Shown here: one piece after another, positions 48,503 to 57,950 of the stretch
Layout: every line of letters begins with the position of its first letter
Numbering within the stretch: position 1 is the stretch's first letter
NCBI RefSeq assembly: GCF_002939705.1
Contig: NZ_MDCB01000003.1
Span: forward strand, 186,001-250,000
Direction of reading: 5' to 3'
Length of the DNA: 64,000 bases
DNA from: Xanthomonas albilineans
GTDB taxonomy: Bacteria; Pseudomonadota; Gammaproteobacteria; Xanthomonadales; Xanthomonadaceae
Made by a program: the position numbers and the translations under genes
The notes under the pieces: generated by a model
Seen by the model: only the letters and a program-made list of their open reading frames with translations
Databases searched by the model: none
Told to the model about the DNA's origin: nothing

Positions 48503-48749
48503 GCGCGACGCCCTGTGGCAACAGCGCCACTGAAACGGGGCACCAGGCCGCACGGCGCAACCGCCCCAGCTTGACAGCAGGCGCCAGACATGACCACTAA
48601 TAAATAAGCACCTTAGCTGAACGCTCGGGGTGTCTGCCCCGAGTACCAGCCTCTGTGCGACACCTCAGCGCTTCACTAACCAGAGCAATTGCGCCACCCT
48701 ACCGCCCCCTGGGGCGTCCACCGCCCCGCCTATCGAAGCCCGACACACC
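48503..48749. other. Spacer before topA with a 7-bp hairpin
   Basis: 247 bp. It contains a TTGACA (48571-48576) without a well-spaced -10, an AT-rich TAATAAATAA patch just after it, and a hairpin CTCGGGG/CCCCGAG (48624-48630 and 48637-48643) with no T run. This is the likely promoter region of topA but no complete promoter can be assigned. Confidence 0.4.
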
Positions 48750-51245
48750 ATGTCCAAGCACCTGCTCATCGTCGAATCGCCCGCCAAGGCCAAGACGATC
48801 AACAAATACCTCGGCAAGGATTTCCATGTCCTGGCCTCGTATGGGCACGTGCGCGACCTGATTCCGAAGGAAGGCGCGGTCGATCCGGACGACGGCTTCG
48901 CGATGCGCTACGCGCTGATCGACAAGAACGAAAAACACGTCGATGCCATTGCCAAGGCGGCCAAGGCGGCCGACGACATCTATCTGGCGACCGACCCGGA
49001 TCGCGAGGGAGAAGCAATCAGCTGGCACATCGCCGAAATTCTGCAAGAACGTGGCCTGCTCAAGGGCAAGCCGCTGCACCGCGTGGTATTCACCGAGATC
49101 ACCCCGCGCGCGATCAAGGAAGCCATGGCGCACCCGCGGCAGATCGCCGGCGACTTGGTCGATGCGCAACAGGCGCGGCGCGCACTGGATTACCTGGTCG
49201 GCTTCAACCTCTCGCCGGTGCTCTGGCGCAAAGTGCAGCGCGGCCTATCCGCCGGTCGTGTGCAGTCGCCGGCATTGCGCATGATCGTCGAGCGCGAGGA
49301 GGAAATCGAAGCCTTCCTCGCACGCGAGTACTGGACCATCGGCGCCGAATGCGCGCATCCGTCGCAGCCGTTCGCCGCCAAACTGGTCAAGCTCGACGGA
49401 CAGAAATTCGAACAATTCACCATCACCGACGGTGCCACCGCCGAAGACGCGCGGATGCGCCTGCAAAAGGCCGCACAAGGCGCACTGCACGTCACCGACG
49501 TGACCAGCAAGGAACGCAAGCGCCGCCCCGCGCCACCGTTCACCACCTCCACCTTGCAGCAGGAAGCCTCGCGTAAGCTCGGCTTCACCACCAGCCGCAC
49601 CATGCGCGTGGCGCAGAAACTGTACGAAGGCGTGACCGTCGGCGACGAGGGCACCGTCGGCCTGATCAGCTACATGCGTACCGACTCAGTGAACCTGTCG
49701 CAGGATGCGCTGGTGGAAATCCGCGACGTGATCGCGCGCGACTTCGGCACCGGCGCATTACCGGACAAGCCCAACACCTACCAGACCAAGTCCAAGAACG
49801 CGCAGGAAGCGCACGAGGCGATCCGACCGACCAGCGCACTGCGCACGCCGGCACAGATGGCCAAGTACCTGGACGACGATGGCCGCCGCCTGTACGAATT
49901 GATTTGGAAGCGCGCCGTGGCCTGCCAGATGGTGCCAGCAACGATGAACACCGTCACCGTGGAACTGGCCGCCGGCAGCGAGCACAGCTTCCGTGCCAGC
50001 GGCACCACGGTGATCGACCCGGGCTTCCTGGCGGTGTACGAAGAAGGCAAGGATCAGAAGGCCGCCGAGGACGAGGACGAAGGCCGCAAGCTGCCGGCGA
50101 TGAAGCCCGGCGACCGCATCCCACTGGACCGTATCCACGCCGACCAGCACTTCACCGAGCCGCCGCCGCGCTACTCAGAAGCCTCGCTGGTCAAGACGCT
50201 GGAGGAATACGGCATCGGCCGTCCCTCGACCTACGCCTCCATCATCCAGACCCTGATGTTCCGCAAGTACGTGGAACTGGACGCGCGCCGCTTCCGACCG
50301 ACCGACGTCGGCCGCGCGGTAAGCAAGTTCCTGTCCGGCCACTTCACCCGCTATGTCGACTACGACTTCACCGCCAAGCTCGAGGACGACCTCGACGCGG
50401 TATCGCGTGGCGAGGAAGAATGGCGGCCGTTGATGGAGAAGTTCTGGGGTCCGTTCAAGGAACTGGTCGAGGAGAAAAAGGAATCGGTGGACCGCTCCGA
50501 GGCCACCGGCGCGCGCGAGCTCGGTACCGACCCCAAGACCGGCAAACCGGTCAGCGTGCGCCTGGGCCGGTTCGGGCCGTATGCGGCGATCGGCAGCACC
50601 GCCGAGGACGCCGAGGACAAGCCCAAGTTCGCCTCGCTACGTCCGGGGCAGAGCATGCACACGATTACCCTGGAGGAGGCGCTGGAGCTGTTCCTGATGC
50701 CGCGCCTGCTCGGCCAGGACAAGGGCGATGACGTCAGCGTCGGCATCGGCCGCTTCGGCCCGTTCGCCAAGCGTGGCAGCGTCTACGCCTCGCTGAAGAA
50801 GGAAGACGACCCCTACACCATCGATCTGGCACGCGCCGTGTTCCTGATCGAGGAGAAGGAAGAAATCGCCCGCAACCGCATCATCAAGCAATTCCCCGAC
50901 AGCGATATTCAGGTGCTCAACGGCCGTTTCGGCCCGTATATCAGCGATGGCAAGCTCAACGGCAAGATCCCCAAGGACCGCGAACCCTCCACCCTGACCC
51001 TGGACGAGGTACAGAAGCTGCTGGAGGAAACCGGCAAGCCGGTGCGCCGCGGATTCGGCGCCAAGAAGGTCGCCGCCAAGAAGGAAGCCGCGCCGAAGAA
51101 GAGCCCGGCCAAGAAGACCGTCGCCGATACGCCCACCAAGCCGGCCGCGAAGAAGGCGGTCAAGAAAGCCACGAAGAAAACCGTCAAGAAGGCAGTGAAA
51201 AAAGCGGCCAAGAAAACCGTCGCCAAGGTCGCCAAGGGGGCCTGA
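48750..51245 (+). CDS. topA: TopA, DNA topoisomerase I without zinc ribbons and with a histone-like tail
   Basis: Relaxes negative supercoils. 831 residues from the ATG at 48750 (MSKHLLIVESPAKAKT). Toprim acid Glu9 and the DPDREGE motif (82-88) bind metal; active-site Tyr308 is in GLISYMRTDS. After about residue 590 there are repeats of the topoisomerase C-terminal type, LGRFGPYAAIG, IGRFGPFAKRGS and NGRFGPYISDG, without the Cys pairs found in E. coli TopA zinc ribbons. The last 70 residues are a Lys/Ala/Thr tail of KKxxxKK repeats resembling histone H1, a likely non-specific DNA clamp. tsaC follows after 124 nt. Confidence 0.95.
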   Translation: MSKHLLIVESPAKAKTINKYLGKDFHVLASYGHVRDLIPKEGAVDPDDGFAMRYALIDKNEKHVDAIAKAAKAADDIYLATDPDREGEAISWHIAEILQERGLLKGKPLHRVVFTEITPRAIKEAMAHPRQIAGDLVDAQQARRALDYLVGFNLSPVLWRKVQRGLSAGRVQSPALRMIVEREEEIEAFLAREYWTIGAECAHPSQPFAAKLVKLDGQKFEQFTITDGATAEDARMRLQKAAQGALHVTDVTSKERKRRPAPPFTTSTLQQEASRKLGFTTSRTMRVAQKLYEGVTVGDEGTVGLISYMRTDSVNLSQDALVEIRDVIARDFGTGALPDKPNTYQTKSKNAQEAHEAIRPTSALRTPAQMAKYLDDDGRRLYELIWKRAVACQMVPATMNTVTVELAAGSEHSFRASGTTVIDPGFLAVYEEGKDQKAAEDEDEGRKLPAMKPGDRIPLDRIHADQHFTEPPPRYSEASLVKTLEEYGIGRPSTYASIIQTLMFRKYVELDARRFRPTDVGRAVSKFLSGHFTRYVDYDFTAKLEDDLDAVSRGEEEWRPLMEKFWGPFKELVEEKKESVDRSEATGARELGTDPKTGKPVSVRLGRFGPYAAIGSTAEDAEDKPKFASLRPGQSMHTITLEEALELFLMPRLLGQDKGDDVSVGIGRFGPFAKRGSVYASLKKEDDPYTIDLARAVFLIEEKEEIARNRIIKQFPDSDIQVLNGRFGPYISDGKLNGKIPKDREPSTLTLDEVQKLLEETGKPVRRGFGAKKVAAKKEAAPKKSPAKKTVADTPTKPAAKKAVKKATKKTVKKAVKKAAKKTVAKVAKGA

Positions 51246-51369
51246 TCCAAGCCGCCCAGGCATCGGCGCGCGCCGCATGACGCACGCCGGCGATGTCGCG
51301 CCACGAGACTCACTCACACCGCAGACGCGCGCATTGTTCGAACACCGGCACGTACCGCATGATGCACAC

Positions 51370-51930
51370 ATGACCGATCTGTCGCTGAGCCAAGCCGTCA
51401 CTGCCCTACGCCAGGGCGGCATCATTGCCTATCCCACCGAAGCCGTCTGGGGCCTCGGCTGCGATCCATACGACGCGGCGGCAGTGAACCGCCTGCTGCG
51501 CATCAAGCAACGCCCAGTGGAAAAGGGCCTGATCGTGGTCGCCGCCGAACTCGATGCACTGCACCCGCTACTCGACCTGTCGGCACTGCCGCCAGAGCGG
51601 CTCGCTGCGGTACTGGCCAGTTGGCCAGGCCCGCATACCTGGATCCTGCCCGCCACCGCGCAGGCCCCGCCCTGGATCACCGGCACCCACAACGGCATCG
51701 CCGTGCGCATCAGTGCACATCCACTGGTGACCGCACTGTGCCGACACTGGGCAGGCGCGCTGGTCTCCACCAGTGCCAACCGCGGCGGCGAACCACCGGC
51801 ACGGCAACGCGAGGAACTGGATCCGCAATTGCTGGCCGAACTCGACGGCCTGCTCCACGGCGAAACGGGTGGCCTGGCCCAACCGACCCCGATCCGCGAC
51901 GCTATCAGCGGCGAGATCCTGCGCGCCTGA
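51370..51930 (+). CDS. tsaC: TsaC/Sua5-family threonylcarbamoyl-AMP synthase
   Basis: First step of the tRNA t6A37 modification. 186 residues, the length of TsaC (YrdC) rather than the longer Sua5. Signatures: GGIIAYPTEAVWGLGCDP at the start, RIKQRPVEKGLIVVA, GPHTWILPAT and ALVSTSANRGGEPPA. ATG at 51370 (MTDLSLSQAV). It lies downstream of topA in the same direction. Confidence 0.94.
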   Translation: MTDLSLSQAVTALRQGGIIAYPTEAVWGLGCDPYDAAAVNRLLRIKQRPVEKGLIVVAAELDALHPLLDLSALPPERLAAVLASWPGPHTWILPATAQAPPWITGTHNGIAVRISAHPLVTALCRHWAGALVSTSANRGGEPPARQREELDPQLLAELDGLLHGETGGLAQPTPIRDAISGEILRA

Positions 51931-52024
51931 GACCGGCTGCCCTGGTCGCATCTTGACGTCATCCAGCGGATGCGATGGCGCATCCGCTCTTTCCCCGACC
52001 GAAGAAGGCGCGCAAGATGCGCCC

Positions 52025-52777
52025 ATGTCCGTCCTACCACGCTTGCTTATGTTGCTGAGCCTGCTGCTGTCCTCGACCGGCAGCGCCTGGGCGCAGAGTG
52101 TGCGCAGCGACGGCAGCAGTGGAGACGTGCGTATCTACCGCTGCATCACCACCTCCGGCACGACCAGCCTGCAAAGCATTCCGTGCGAAAGCGGGCGCCC
52201 GCAACAGGTGCTGGACATGCAGCGGCCGCGCGATCCGCTGACACGCCCGACTACAACGCTCAGCACCGATCCAGCGCGTGCCGCAGCGGCGCCGGCACCA
52301 CTACCGCAGCGCGAGATCCGCATCGTCAGCGTGCAACCGCCACAACCGATGTACGAGTGCGTCACCAGCGACGGCCAGCGCTACACCAGCGACGACAATG
52401 CCGGCAATCCGCGCTGGGTCCCGCTGTGGGCATTCGGCTACGCAGACGACGAAGACGGACGGCCACGCGGACGCGGTCCGGACAGCCGCCCCCCCGGGCC
52501 ACCCGGGCCGCCGTCCGGCGCGCCGCACTCGCCTGGACCACCTCCGCCGCCGCATGTGGTCTATCCAGGCGCTGGCGTGATCGTGCCGGCAGGCAGCACT
52601 CTGGTCCGCGACACCTGCACCGCGCTGCCGCGGCAAGAGGTCTGCGCGCGCTTGACCGACCGCCGCTGGGAATTGATCCGCCGCTACAACAGCGCGTTAC
52701 AGAGCGAGCGCCGCGCGATGGAAACCGAACAGCGCGGCATCGATGCGCGCTTGGCTCGGGACTGCGGTGGCAACTGA
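52025..52777 (+). CDS. Secreted DUF4124-type protein A, Pro-rich
   Basis: 250 residues. Signal peptide with hydrophobic core LLMLLSLLLSSTGSAWAQ, then a DUF4124-like Cys module (IYRCITTSGTTSLQSIPCES), a Pro/Ala/Arg linker, a second similar unit (MYECVTSDGQRYTSDDNAGN), a very Pro-rich stretch (about 160-180) and a C-terminal Arg-rich part with three Cys. No enzymatic motif. Its stop overlaps the next ATG by one base (TGATG), so it is cotranslated with a paralogue of the same design. Confidence 0.82.
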   Translation: MSVLPRLLMLLSLLLSSTGSAWAQSVRSDGSSGDVRIYRCITTSGTTSLQSIPCESGRPQQVLDMQRPRDPLTRPTTTLSTDPARAAAAPAPLPQREIRIVSVQPPQPMYECVTSDGQRYTSDDNAGNPRWVPLWAFGYADDEDGRPRGRGPDSRPPGPPGPPSGAPHSPGPPPPPHVVYPGAGVIVPAGSTLVRDTCTALPRQEVCARLTDRRWELIRRYNSALQSERRAMETEQRGIDARLARDCGGN

Positions 52778-53403
52778 TGCGCCACACAGGTTATTTGATC
52801 GCATTGCTGAGCTGGGCAGGGTTGGCACACGCCGAGCCGGTCGTGTTCTATCGCTGCACCGACGCGCAGGACAACCTGACCGTGCAGAACCAGCCGTGCC
52901 CCAAAGGCATGCGCCAACAAAAGAAGATCATGCAAGGTGTCAGCAGCGCTCCGCCGCCCCCCGAACCGGCCACAAAACAGCCGCCGCCAGCGGCATCCGC
53001 TGCACCACCACCGGTTGCAGCGACCGCGTCTCCAACCACCACCGCAGAACCCGCGCCAATCGCGGCGCCACGCCCCCCGCCCCCTGCGCTGTACAGTTGC
53101 ACAACGCGCGAGCAGCAGCGTTACACCGGTGAAGTGGCCGAGCCACCACCACGCTGCATCCCCTTGCCCACCCAGGGTCTGGACGGCAGCCCCGACCGCG
53201 CCGGCGGCAGCGCCTGCGAGGTCGTCCACGATCAATGTCAGGCACTGCCCAGCGACGGGCTGTGCACAGCCTGGCAGGCCTACGTGGCCGAGGCCGAAAC
53301 CCACTGGCGTTTTGCCATCCCGGAACATACCGAGGCGCTGCGCGAGGAGTTCCAGCGCCGCCAGCAGTTGTTGCAGGCGAGCGACTGCGCCACGTCGCCG
53401 TAA
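52777..53403 (+). CDS. Secreted DUF4124-type protein B, Pro-rich
   Basis: 208 residues. Short signal peptide MRHTGYLIALLSWAGLAHA, a DUF4124-like unit (FYRCTDAQDNLTVQNQPCPK), a Pro/Ala/Thr linker (about 55-105), a second Cys unit (LYSCTTREQQRYTGE) and a Cys-containing helical tail. Layout parallels the preceding gene: two Cys modules bracketing a Pro-rich linker, implying an old duplication. Periplasmic or envelope location is expected. Function unknown. Confidence 0.82.
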   Translation: MRHTGYLIALLSWAGLAHAEPVVFYRCTDAQDNLTVQNQPCPKGMRQQKKIMQGVSSAPPPPEPATKQPPPAASAAPPPVAATASPTTTAEPAPIAAPRPPPPALYSCTTREQQRYTGEVAEPPPRCIPLPTQGLDGSPDRAGGSACEVVHDQCQALPSDGLCTAWQAYVAEAETHWRFAIPEHTEALREEFQRRQQLLQASDCATSP

Positions 53404-53501
53404 CACACGATCCGACGCCGGATCAGGACTCACCCTAGGTGTTGCACTTGAAGTTGAGTCTAAGCTTCGCTCATGGAGCACAGTAAATGCGCCACCGACA
53501 C
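53404..53501. other. Short junction downstream of the orphan gene
   Basis: 98 bp of lower-GC sequence containing GGTGTTGCACTTGAAGTTGA, which has the look of an old insertion-sequence end but has no partner repeat within view. No gene or terminator is supported. Confidence 0.25.
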
Positions 53502-54683
53502 TTACTTGACGGACTTGAAGGCGTTGGTCAGCTGGATAAGTAGCTGCATAAAATCCTTGGCATTTCCATCGAAATTTCCATCAGTGACGGCGCCCGGCTC
53601 GCCAACCGGCTGGGTGAACAGGTTCTTCGCCAAGTCGATCTTCACGGCGGTGCGCTGCTCTGGCTCCAGGTTCGCCAAGTATGGATCGATCGAGGAAAGC
53701 ACCAATGCATATCGCCGATTACGCTCCTCGATGCGATTTGCTTGGTCGGCTTGGCGGCTGGCATAAGCTGCCAGCACACCGAAGGTAGCGGCAACAAATA
53801 CACGTCCGAGAATATGGCTGATGTCAGCGGCCATGTCGGTAATCGCGCTGTATGCATGGAACGCAAAACAGACTAGAGCTAGGAGGGAAAGTACAGCAAT
53901 GACTTGCCAGGCCCAAGTGACCCACAGGCTACGGTTGGCGGTCTTGGTGTACTCGCCGGCCATGCCGGTGTTGCCAATAATTTGCAGGAGATCTCTCGCC
54001 TGATCGCGCATGTGCTCGATTTCGCTAATGACGCCCGAAGCATCTTGGCTCAATTGATTACGGAAGCCCTGGGCTTTCTCGGCTAACTCGGCCATCGCGG
54101 CGGCGTTAGTGGTAAGTCGATCTTCTTGAGCCTTCTGGAAAATTCCCTGCTGGTCGGCCATAGCCTTATCGAGCCGAGTGTTCTGGTTCTCGACCTGCTG
54201 AGTCAAGCTGGCAACCTTGCCTTGTAACTGGGCGAAGTCGCGCCTAATGGTCTCGTGGGTGCTACCTAGTGCGATCAGGGCCTGCTCAGCACTCGCGCGC
54301 AGGCTCTCGACTGCCTGCGCGGGGTAGGTCTCGCCCATCAGGGCCATCGGCAATGGCAGCTCATCGGCGTGACGGAGCGCATTGAACAGATTGTTCGTGG
54401 CATTGGTCAGGTGACCGACGTTGCCGTTGACCTGATACGAGTTCAGCTCACCCAAGGCAGTGTTGATTGAGCCATCAACATTGTCTAACGACGCCGACAA
54501 GGCGAGGCTTAAATCCGTACTTTGTAAGCGGGATTGCACGTACTCGATAAGACTACGCATGTGCATAAGCTGGCTGGATCGAACCGCATCGCCCTCTGTA
54601 GTACTGAGAATGGCGCTTACACTATTCATTGCGTCGGCAAGACGCTGCCCGAGAATGGTGATTTTCTGCGCGGTCTCAGTCAT
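53502..54683 (-). CDS. Unrecognised coiled-coil membrane protein, probable accessory gene
   Basis: 393 residues from the ATG at 54683 (MTETAQKI). About 240 helical residues, with a clear coiled-coil stretch around 140-235 rich in Gln, Ala and Glu, are followed by two close membrane segments (about 254-280 and 291-308). A conserved-looking cytosolic tail follows: RIEERNRRYALVLSSIDPYL and then EPEQRTAVKIDLAKNLF. Base composition is visibly less GC-rich than its neighbours and codon use is more mixed, suggesting transfer. It stands alone between the DUF4124 pair (convergent) and an SDR gene. I do not recognise the family. Confidence 0.7.
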   Translation of the reverse strand: MTETAQKITILGQRLADAMNSVSAILSTTEGDAVRSSQLMHMRSLIEYVQSRLQSTDLSLALSASLDNVDGSINTALGELNSYQVNGNVGHLTNATNNLFNALRHADELPLPMALMGETYPAQAVESLRASAEQALIALGSTHETIRRDFAQLQGKVASLTQQVENQNTRLDKAMADQQGIFQKAQEDRLTTNAAAMAELAEKAQGFRNQLSQDASGVISEIEHMRDQARDLLQIIGNTGMAGEYTKTANRSLWVTWAWQVIAVLSLLALVCFAFHAYSAITDMAADISHILGRVFVAATFGVLAAYASRQADQANRIEERNRRYALVLSSIDPYLANLEPEQRTAVKIDLAKNLFTQPVGEPGAVTDGNFDGNAKDFMQLLIQLTNAFKSVK

Positions 54684-54831
54684 CACTGTGCCCCTATTAG
54701 AACCACAACATCGTAGCGTATCGCAGGCGAAATCGCTCCGGCATAGAAATGACGAAACGTATGCGGCGCACCGCGGCAAAGGACTCGCGAAACGACGCGA
54801 GGCCAGCCAAACATAAACGCGACAGGCGAAC

Positions 54832-55605
54832 CTAGAACCCGTAGCGCAAGAACCCCCCGTCCACCGCGATACATTCGCCAGTGATGTAGCTGGCCGCCGG
54901 CAGGCACAGGAAGCTTACTGCGGCGGCCACCTCGTCCGGTTCGCCGATCCGGCGCATCGGCGTGCGTTCGATCACCTGCTCGTAGTAGTCCGGATCAGAG
55001 AGGGGGCCGGAGGTACGGCGGGTGCGGATATACCATGGCGCCACCGCGTTGACCCGGATGCCATCCTCGGCCCACTCGGCAGCAAGGTTGCGGGTGAGTT
55101 GATGCAACGCCGCCTTGGTCATGCCGTAGGGCGCACCGCTGCGCACATGGGTCAGCCCGGACACACTGCCGACATTGACGATCGCCGAGGCGGCATGTTG
55201 CGCGAGGAGCGGATGGGCGTAACGCGACAGCTCGAAGGCGGAGAACAGGTTGGTTTCGAAGATACCGCGCCACTCCTCCTCGGTGTAATCCACCGCCGCC
55301 TTGCTGACGTTACCGCCGGCATTGTTGATGAGCAGGTGCAGGCCGTCGGCATGATCCTCGACCCAGTCCAGAATCTCGCGACGATCCTCATCGTCGGACA
55401 CGTCGGCGGCCAGCGCCAGGATGCGACGCTCGGGAAAGGCCTCGCTCAGTTCATCGCGGGCGGCGGCCAGTGCATCGAGATCGCGCGCCACCAGCAACAG
55501 GTCGGCACCAAAACCGAGCAATTCGCTTGCGATGGCTAGCCCGATGCCGGCACTGGCGCCGGTGATCAGCGCGGTCTGTCCGTCCAGCCGCCAACGGTGC
55601 TGCAT
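54832..55605 (-). CDS. Short-chain dehydrogenase/reductase, tropinone-reductase-like
   Basis: 257 residues with a complete SDR set: cofactor loop TGASAGIG (15-22), NNAG (94-97), catalytic Ser147, Tyr160 and Lys164 (YGMTK). Arg41 after the second strand (VARD) suggests NADP(H). The C-terminal [15 protein letters not shown] is typical of classical SDRs. Substrate is unknown. Divergent from the small lipoprotein gene. Confidence 0.9.
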   Translation of the reverse strand: MQHRWRLDGQTALITGASAGIGLAIASELLGFGADLLLVARDLDALAAARDELSEAFPERRILALAADVSDDEDRREILDWVEDHADGLHLLINNAGGNVSKAAVDYTEEEWRGIFETNLFSAFELSRYAHPLLAQHAASAIVNVGSVSGLTHVRSGAPYGMTKAALHQLTRNLAAEWAEDGIRVNAVAPWYIRTRRTSGPLSDPDYYEQVIERTPMRRIGEPDEVAAAVSFLCLPAASYITGECIAVDGGFLRYGF

Positions 55606-55671
55606 GGTCCTGCCTGCTTGGCTACGGGAGAGGCGTAGGATAATACCCCCACCTTCGATGAGGTCGCCGCC

Positions 55672-55899
55672 ATGTCCACACCACTGCGCGGGATGATGTT
55701 GGCACTGCCGCTGCTGTCAATATTGGCCGCATGCAAGCCGGAACCACCCAAACCGGCCGACGCACCGCCAGCACCGCAGGCCACCGCACTGCGCACCGCC
55801 ATCGCACAGCCGCTGGACCGCGCCAAGCAGGCGCAGGCTACGGTCGAACGCGCCGCCGCAGCGCAGAACGCCGCAATCGACGCTGCCACCGCACAATGA
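55672..55899 (+). CDS. Small lipoprotein
   Basis: 75 residues. Signal peptide with lipobox LAAC makes Cys21 the lipidated residue. After a Pro-rich stretch ([14 protein letters not shown]) the rest is an Ala/Gln-rich helix. Mature length about 55 residues. Function unknown. Followed at once by paired hairpins that look like a terminator. Confidence 0.75.
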   Translation: MSTPLRGMMLALPLLSILAACKPEPPKPADAPPAPQATALRTAIAQPLDRAKQAQATVERAAAAQNAAIDAATAQ

Positions 55900-55905
55900 A
55901 AAACA

Positions 55906-55959
55906 CCGGCCACCATGGCCGGCGTTAAAGCCTCGCACGACGCGCCCATCATGGGCGCG
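55906..55959. terminator. Two consecutive hairpins between the lipoprotein and sppA
   Basis: CCGGCCA-cca-TGGCCGG (55906-55922) and CGCGCCC-atcat-GGGCGCG (55941-55959) stand between convergent genes. Short T or A runs flank the first (GAAAAACA before, GTTAAAG after), so it may terminate sppA on the minus strand; the second has no run. Confidence 0.5.
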
Positions 55960-55981
55960 CAGAAGCAGCTTCAGTGCTAGA

Positions 55982-57874
55982 TCATAAACCGCAGAAACAG
56001 TAGGCCAGCGCCTTCACCGGCACGCCCGAACGCGTATCGGCCGCGTCCTTGACGAAATGCAACTGCGTGTCCAATTCCGGCAAGCTGCGCAGCAACAGTG
56101 CGTGTCCCAGCGCGGAGTCGCCCAGCATCCAGACGCCCATGCGGCTACCGGCGAAACCGTTGACGAACTGTGCGAATGGCGAAGCGGGCTTTTCGATGTA
56201 ACGCACTCGGTATTTATCTTGGCCGCCAAGCTTGGCGCGCGCGGCGGCGTCGGCCACCGCATCCTTGAAGCCACCGAACGCGTCGACCAGCCCACGCTCC
56301 TTGGCCTGCGCGCCACTCCAGACACGGCCCCGCGCGACCTGATCGATGGCCTCGACCGACTTACCGCGTGCCTGTGCTACCTTACCGGTAAAGTCGGCAT
56401 AGCCCTTGTTGATGGCCGACTGGATCAGCTGTCCCACGATCGGATCCATCGGCCGCGAGATGTCGAATGCACCGGCGTAGCGGGTCGTACCGACGCCATC
56501 GGTATGCACGCCAATCTTGTCCAGCGCGCGGGCGATGTTGGGAACCATGCCAAAGATGCCGATCGAGCCGGTAATCGTCGACGGATCGGCGTAGATGCGA
56601 TCGGCATTCATGCTGATCCAGTAGCCACCGGAGGCGGCATAGTCGCCCATCGACACCACGACCGGCTTGCCAGCGGCTTTCAGCGCCACCACCTCGCGGC
56701 GGATCTGCTCGGAGGCGAATACCTCGCCACCTGGCGAATCCACCCGCAACACTACCGCCTTGACCGCATCGTCCTCGCGTGCCTGACGCAGCAATTGCAC
56801 GGTCGATTCGCCACCAATGCGACCGGCTGGCTGTTCGCCGGCGCTGATTTCGCCCGCCGCGACCACCACCGCCACCTGCGGCCGCGCATCCATCGGCGAA
56901 CGGCGTAGATCCAATTGCTGCAGATAGCCATCCAGATCGACCTTGCGGAAGATGGTATCGGCATCGGCGACGCCACGCTTGGCCAGCAGCTGTTCGACTT
57001 CATCGCGGGTCTTGAGCCCATCCACCAGCTTCTGCTGCAGTGCGAACTTGGCCATATCGCCACCAGCCGCAACAATACCCTCGGGCATGCTGTCGATGCC
57101 GGCGCTGATCTGCACTGGCGACAACTTGCGCGCCTTGGCGATGTCAGCCAAGTAGCGCTGCCACACATCGTTCATCCAGAACAGGTCGGCTTCCTTGGCC
57201 GCAGGCGACGCGGCGTCGAGCACATACGGTTCAGCTGCGGATTTGTACTCGCCGACCTTGAACAGATGCACGTCCACACCGAGCTTGTCCTGCAAGCCCT
57301 GGCGGAAATACTGGCGATAGTGGCCAAGGCCTTCCAGCACCATCGAGCCCATCGGGTCCAGATAGACTTCGTTGGCCTGCGCGGCCAGCAGATATTGCGA
57401 TTGATTCAGCGTGTCGCTATAGGCCACGATCTGTTTGCCCGAACTGCGCAGATCCTCCAGCGCCGCGGCCACTTCGCGCATCGAAGCGAAGCCGCTCGGC
57501 TGCAGCTTGTCCAGACGCAGTGCTACCCGCTCGATCTTCGGGTCGGTCTTGGCCGCTTCAATCGCCCGTACCAGATCGCGCAACTGGATCTCCTGCGCGC
57601 CCTTGTCGCTCATCGCCTTGGCCAGCGCACGACTGAACGGATCGGCGCTGAACTGCTCGACGAGCTTGCCCTCCGGTGCAATCAACAGCGTGGTGCGGTC
57701 GCGCAAGGCCTTGGCGCCATCGCCGCGCGCCATCGCGAACACCAACAACAACAGCAGCACGAAAAGGAAGCCGAAGAACACCAGGTTCAGGATCAGCCGG
57801 CGGGTAAAATTCATCACATCCCACAAGCCGACGAAGAAGCTGACGATGGGGCTGCGACGCACGGGTTGGTTCAT
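55982..57874 (-). CDS. sppA: SppA, signal peptide peptidase (protease IV)
   Basis: Inner-membrane serine protease that degrades cleaved signal peptides. 630 residues with one membrane segment (about 26-49) and two tandem ClpP-like domains. The catalytic dyad is Lys211 (VGEYKSAAEPY) in the first half and Ser415 (DYAASGGYW) in the second, as in the long E. coli form. Also SPGGEVFASEQIR and TGSIGIFG. Length matches the long form. Confidence 0.95.
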   Translation of the reverse strand: MNQPVRRSPIVSFFVGLWDVMNFTRRLILNLVFFGFLFVLLLLLVFAMARGDGAKALRDRTTLLIAPEGKLVEQFSADPFSRALAKAMSDKGAQEIQLRDLVRAIEAAKTDPKIERVALRLDKLQPSGFASMREVAAALEDLRSSGKQIVAYSDTLNQSQYLLAAQANEVYLDPMGSMVLEGLGHYRQYFRQGLQDKLGVDVHLFKVGEYKSAAEPYVLDAASPAAKEADLFWMNDVWQRYLADIAKARKLSPVQISAGIDSMPEGIVAAGGDMAKFALQQKLVDGLKTRDEVEQLLAKRGVADADTIFRKVDLDGYLQQLDLRRSPMDARPQVAVVVAAGEISAGEQPAGRIGGESTVQLLRQAREDDAVKAVVLRVDSPGGEVFASEQIRREVVALKAAGKPVVVSMGDYAASGGYWISMNADRIYADPSTITGSIGIFGMVPNIARALDKIGVHTDGVGTTRYAGAFDISRPMDPIVGQLIQSAINKGYADFTGKVAQARGKSVEAIDQVARGRVWSGAQAKERGLVDAFGGFKDAVADAAARAKLGGQDKYRVRYIEKPASPFAQFVNGFAGSRMGVWMLGDSALGHALLLRSLPELDTQLHFVKDAADTRSGVPVKALAYCFCGL

Positions 57875-57950
57875 GGAAAGCTCCGGAAGGAAGGCATCTT
57901 GCGCCTGCGCAGCATACCGGCTGCATCAAGCGCCGCACATCCGTCTGAAG

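Noticed and set aside
54684-54831. Toxin-antitoxin or phage cargo next to the coiled-coil gene
   Set aside because: No second small gene, integrase or attachment repeat was found; the orphan stands alone.
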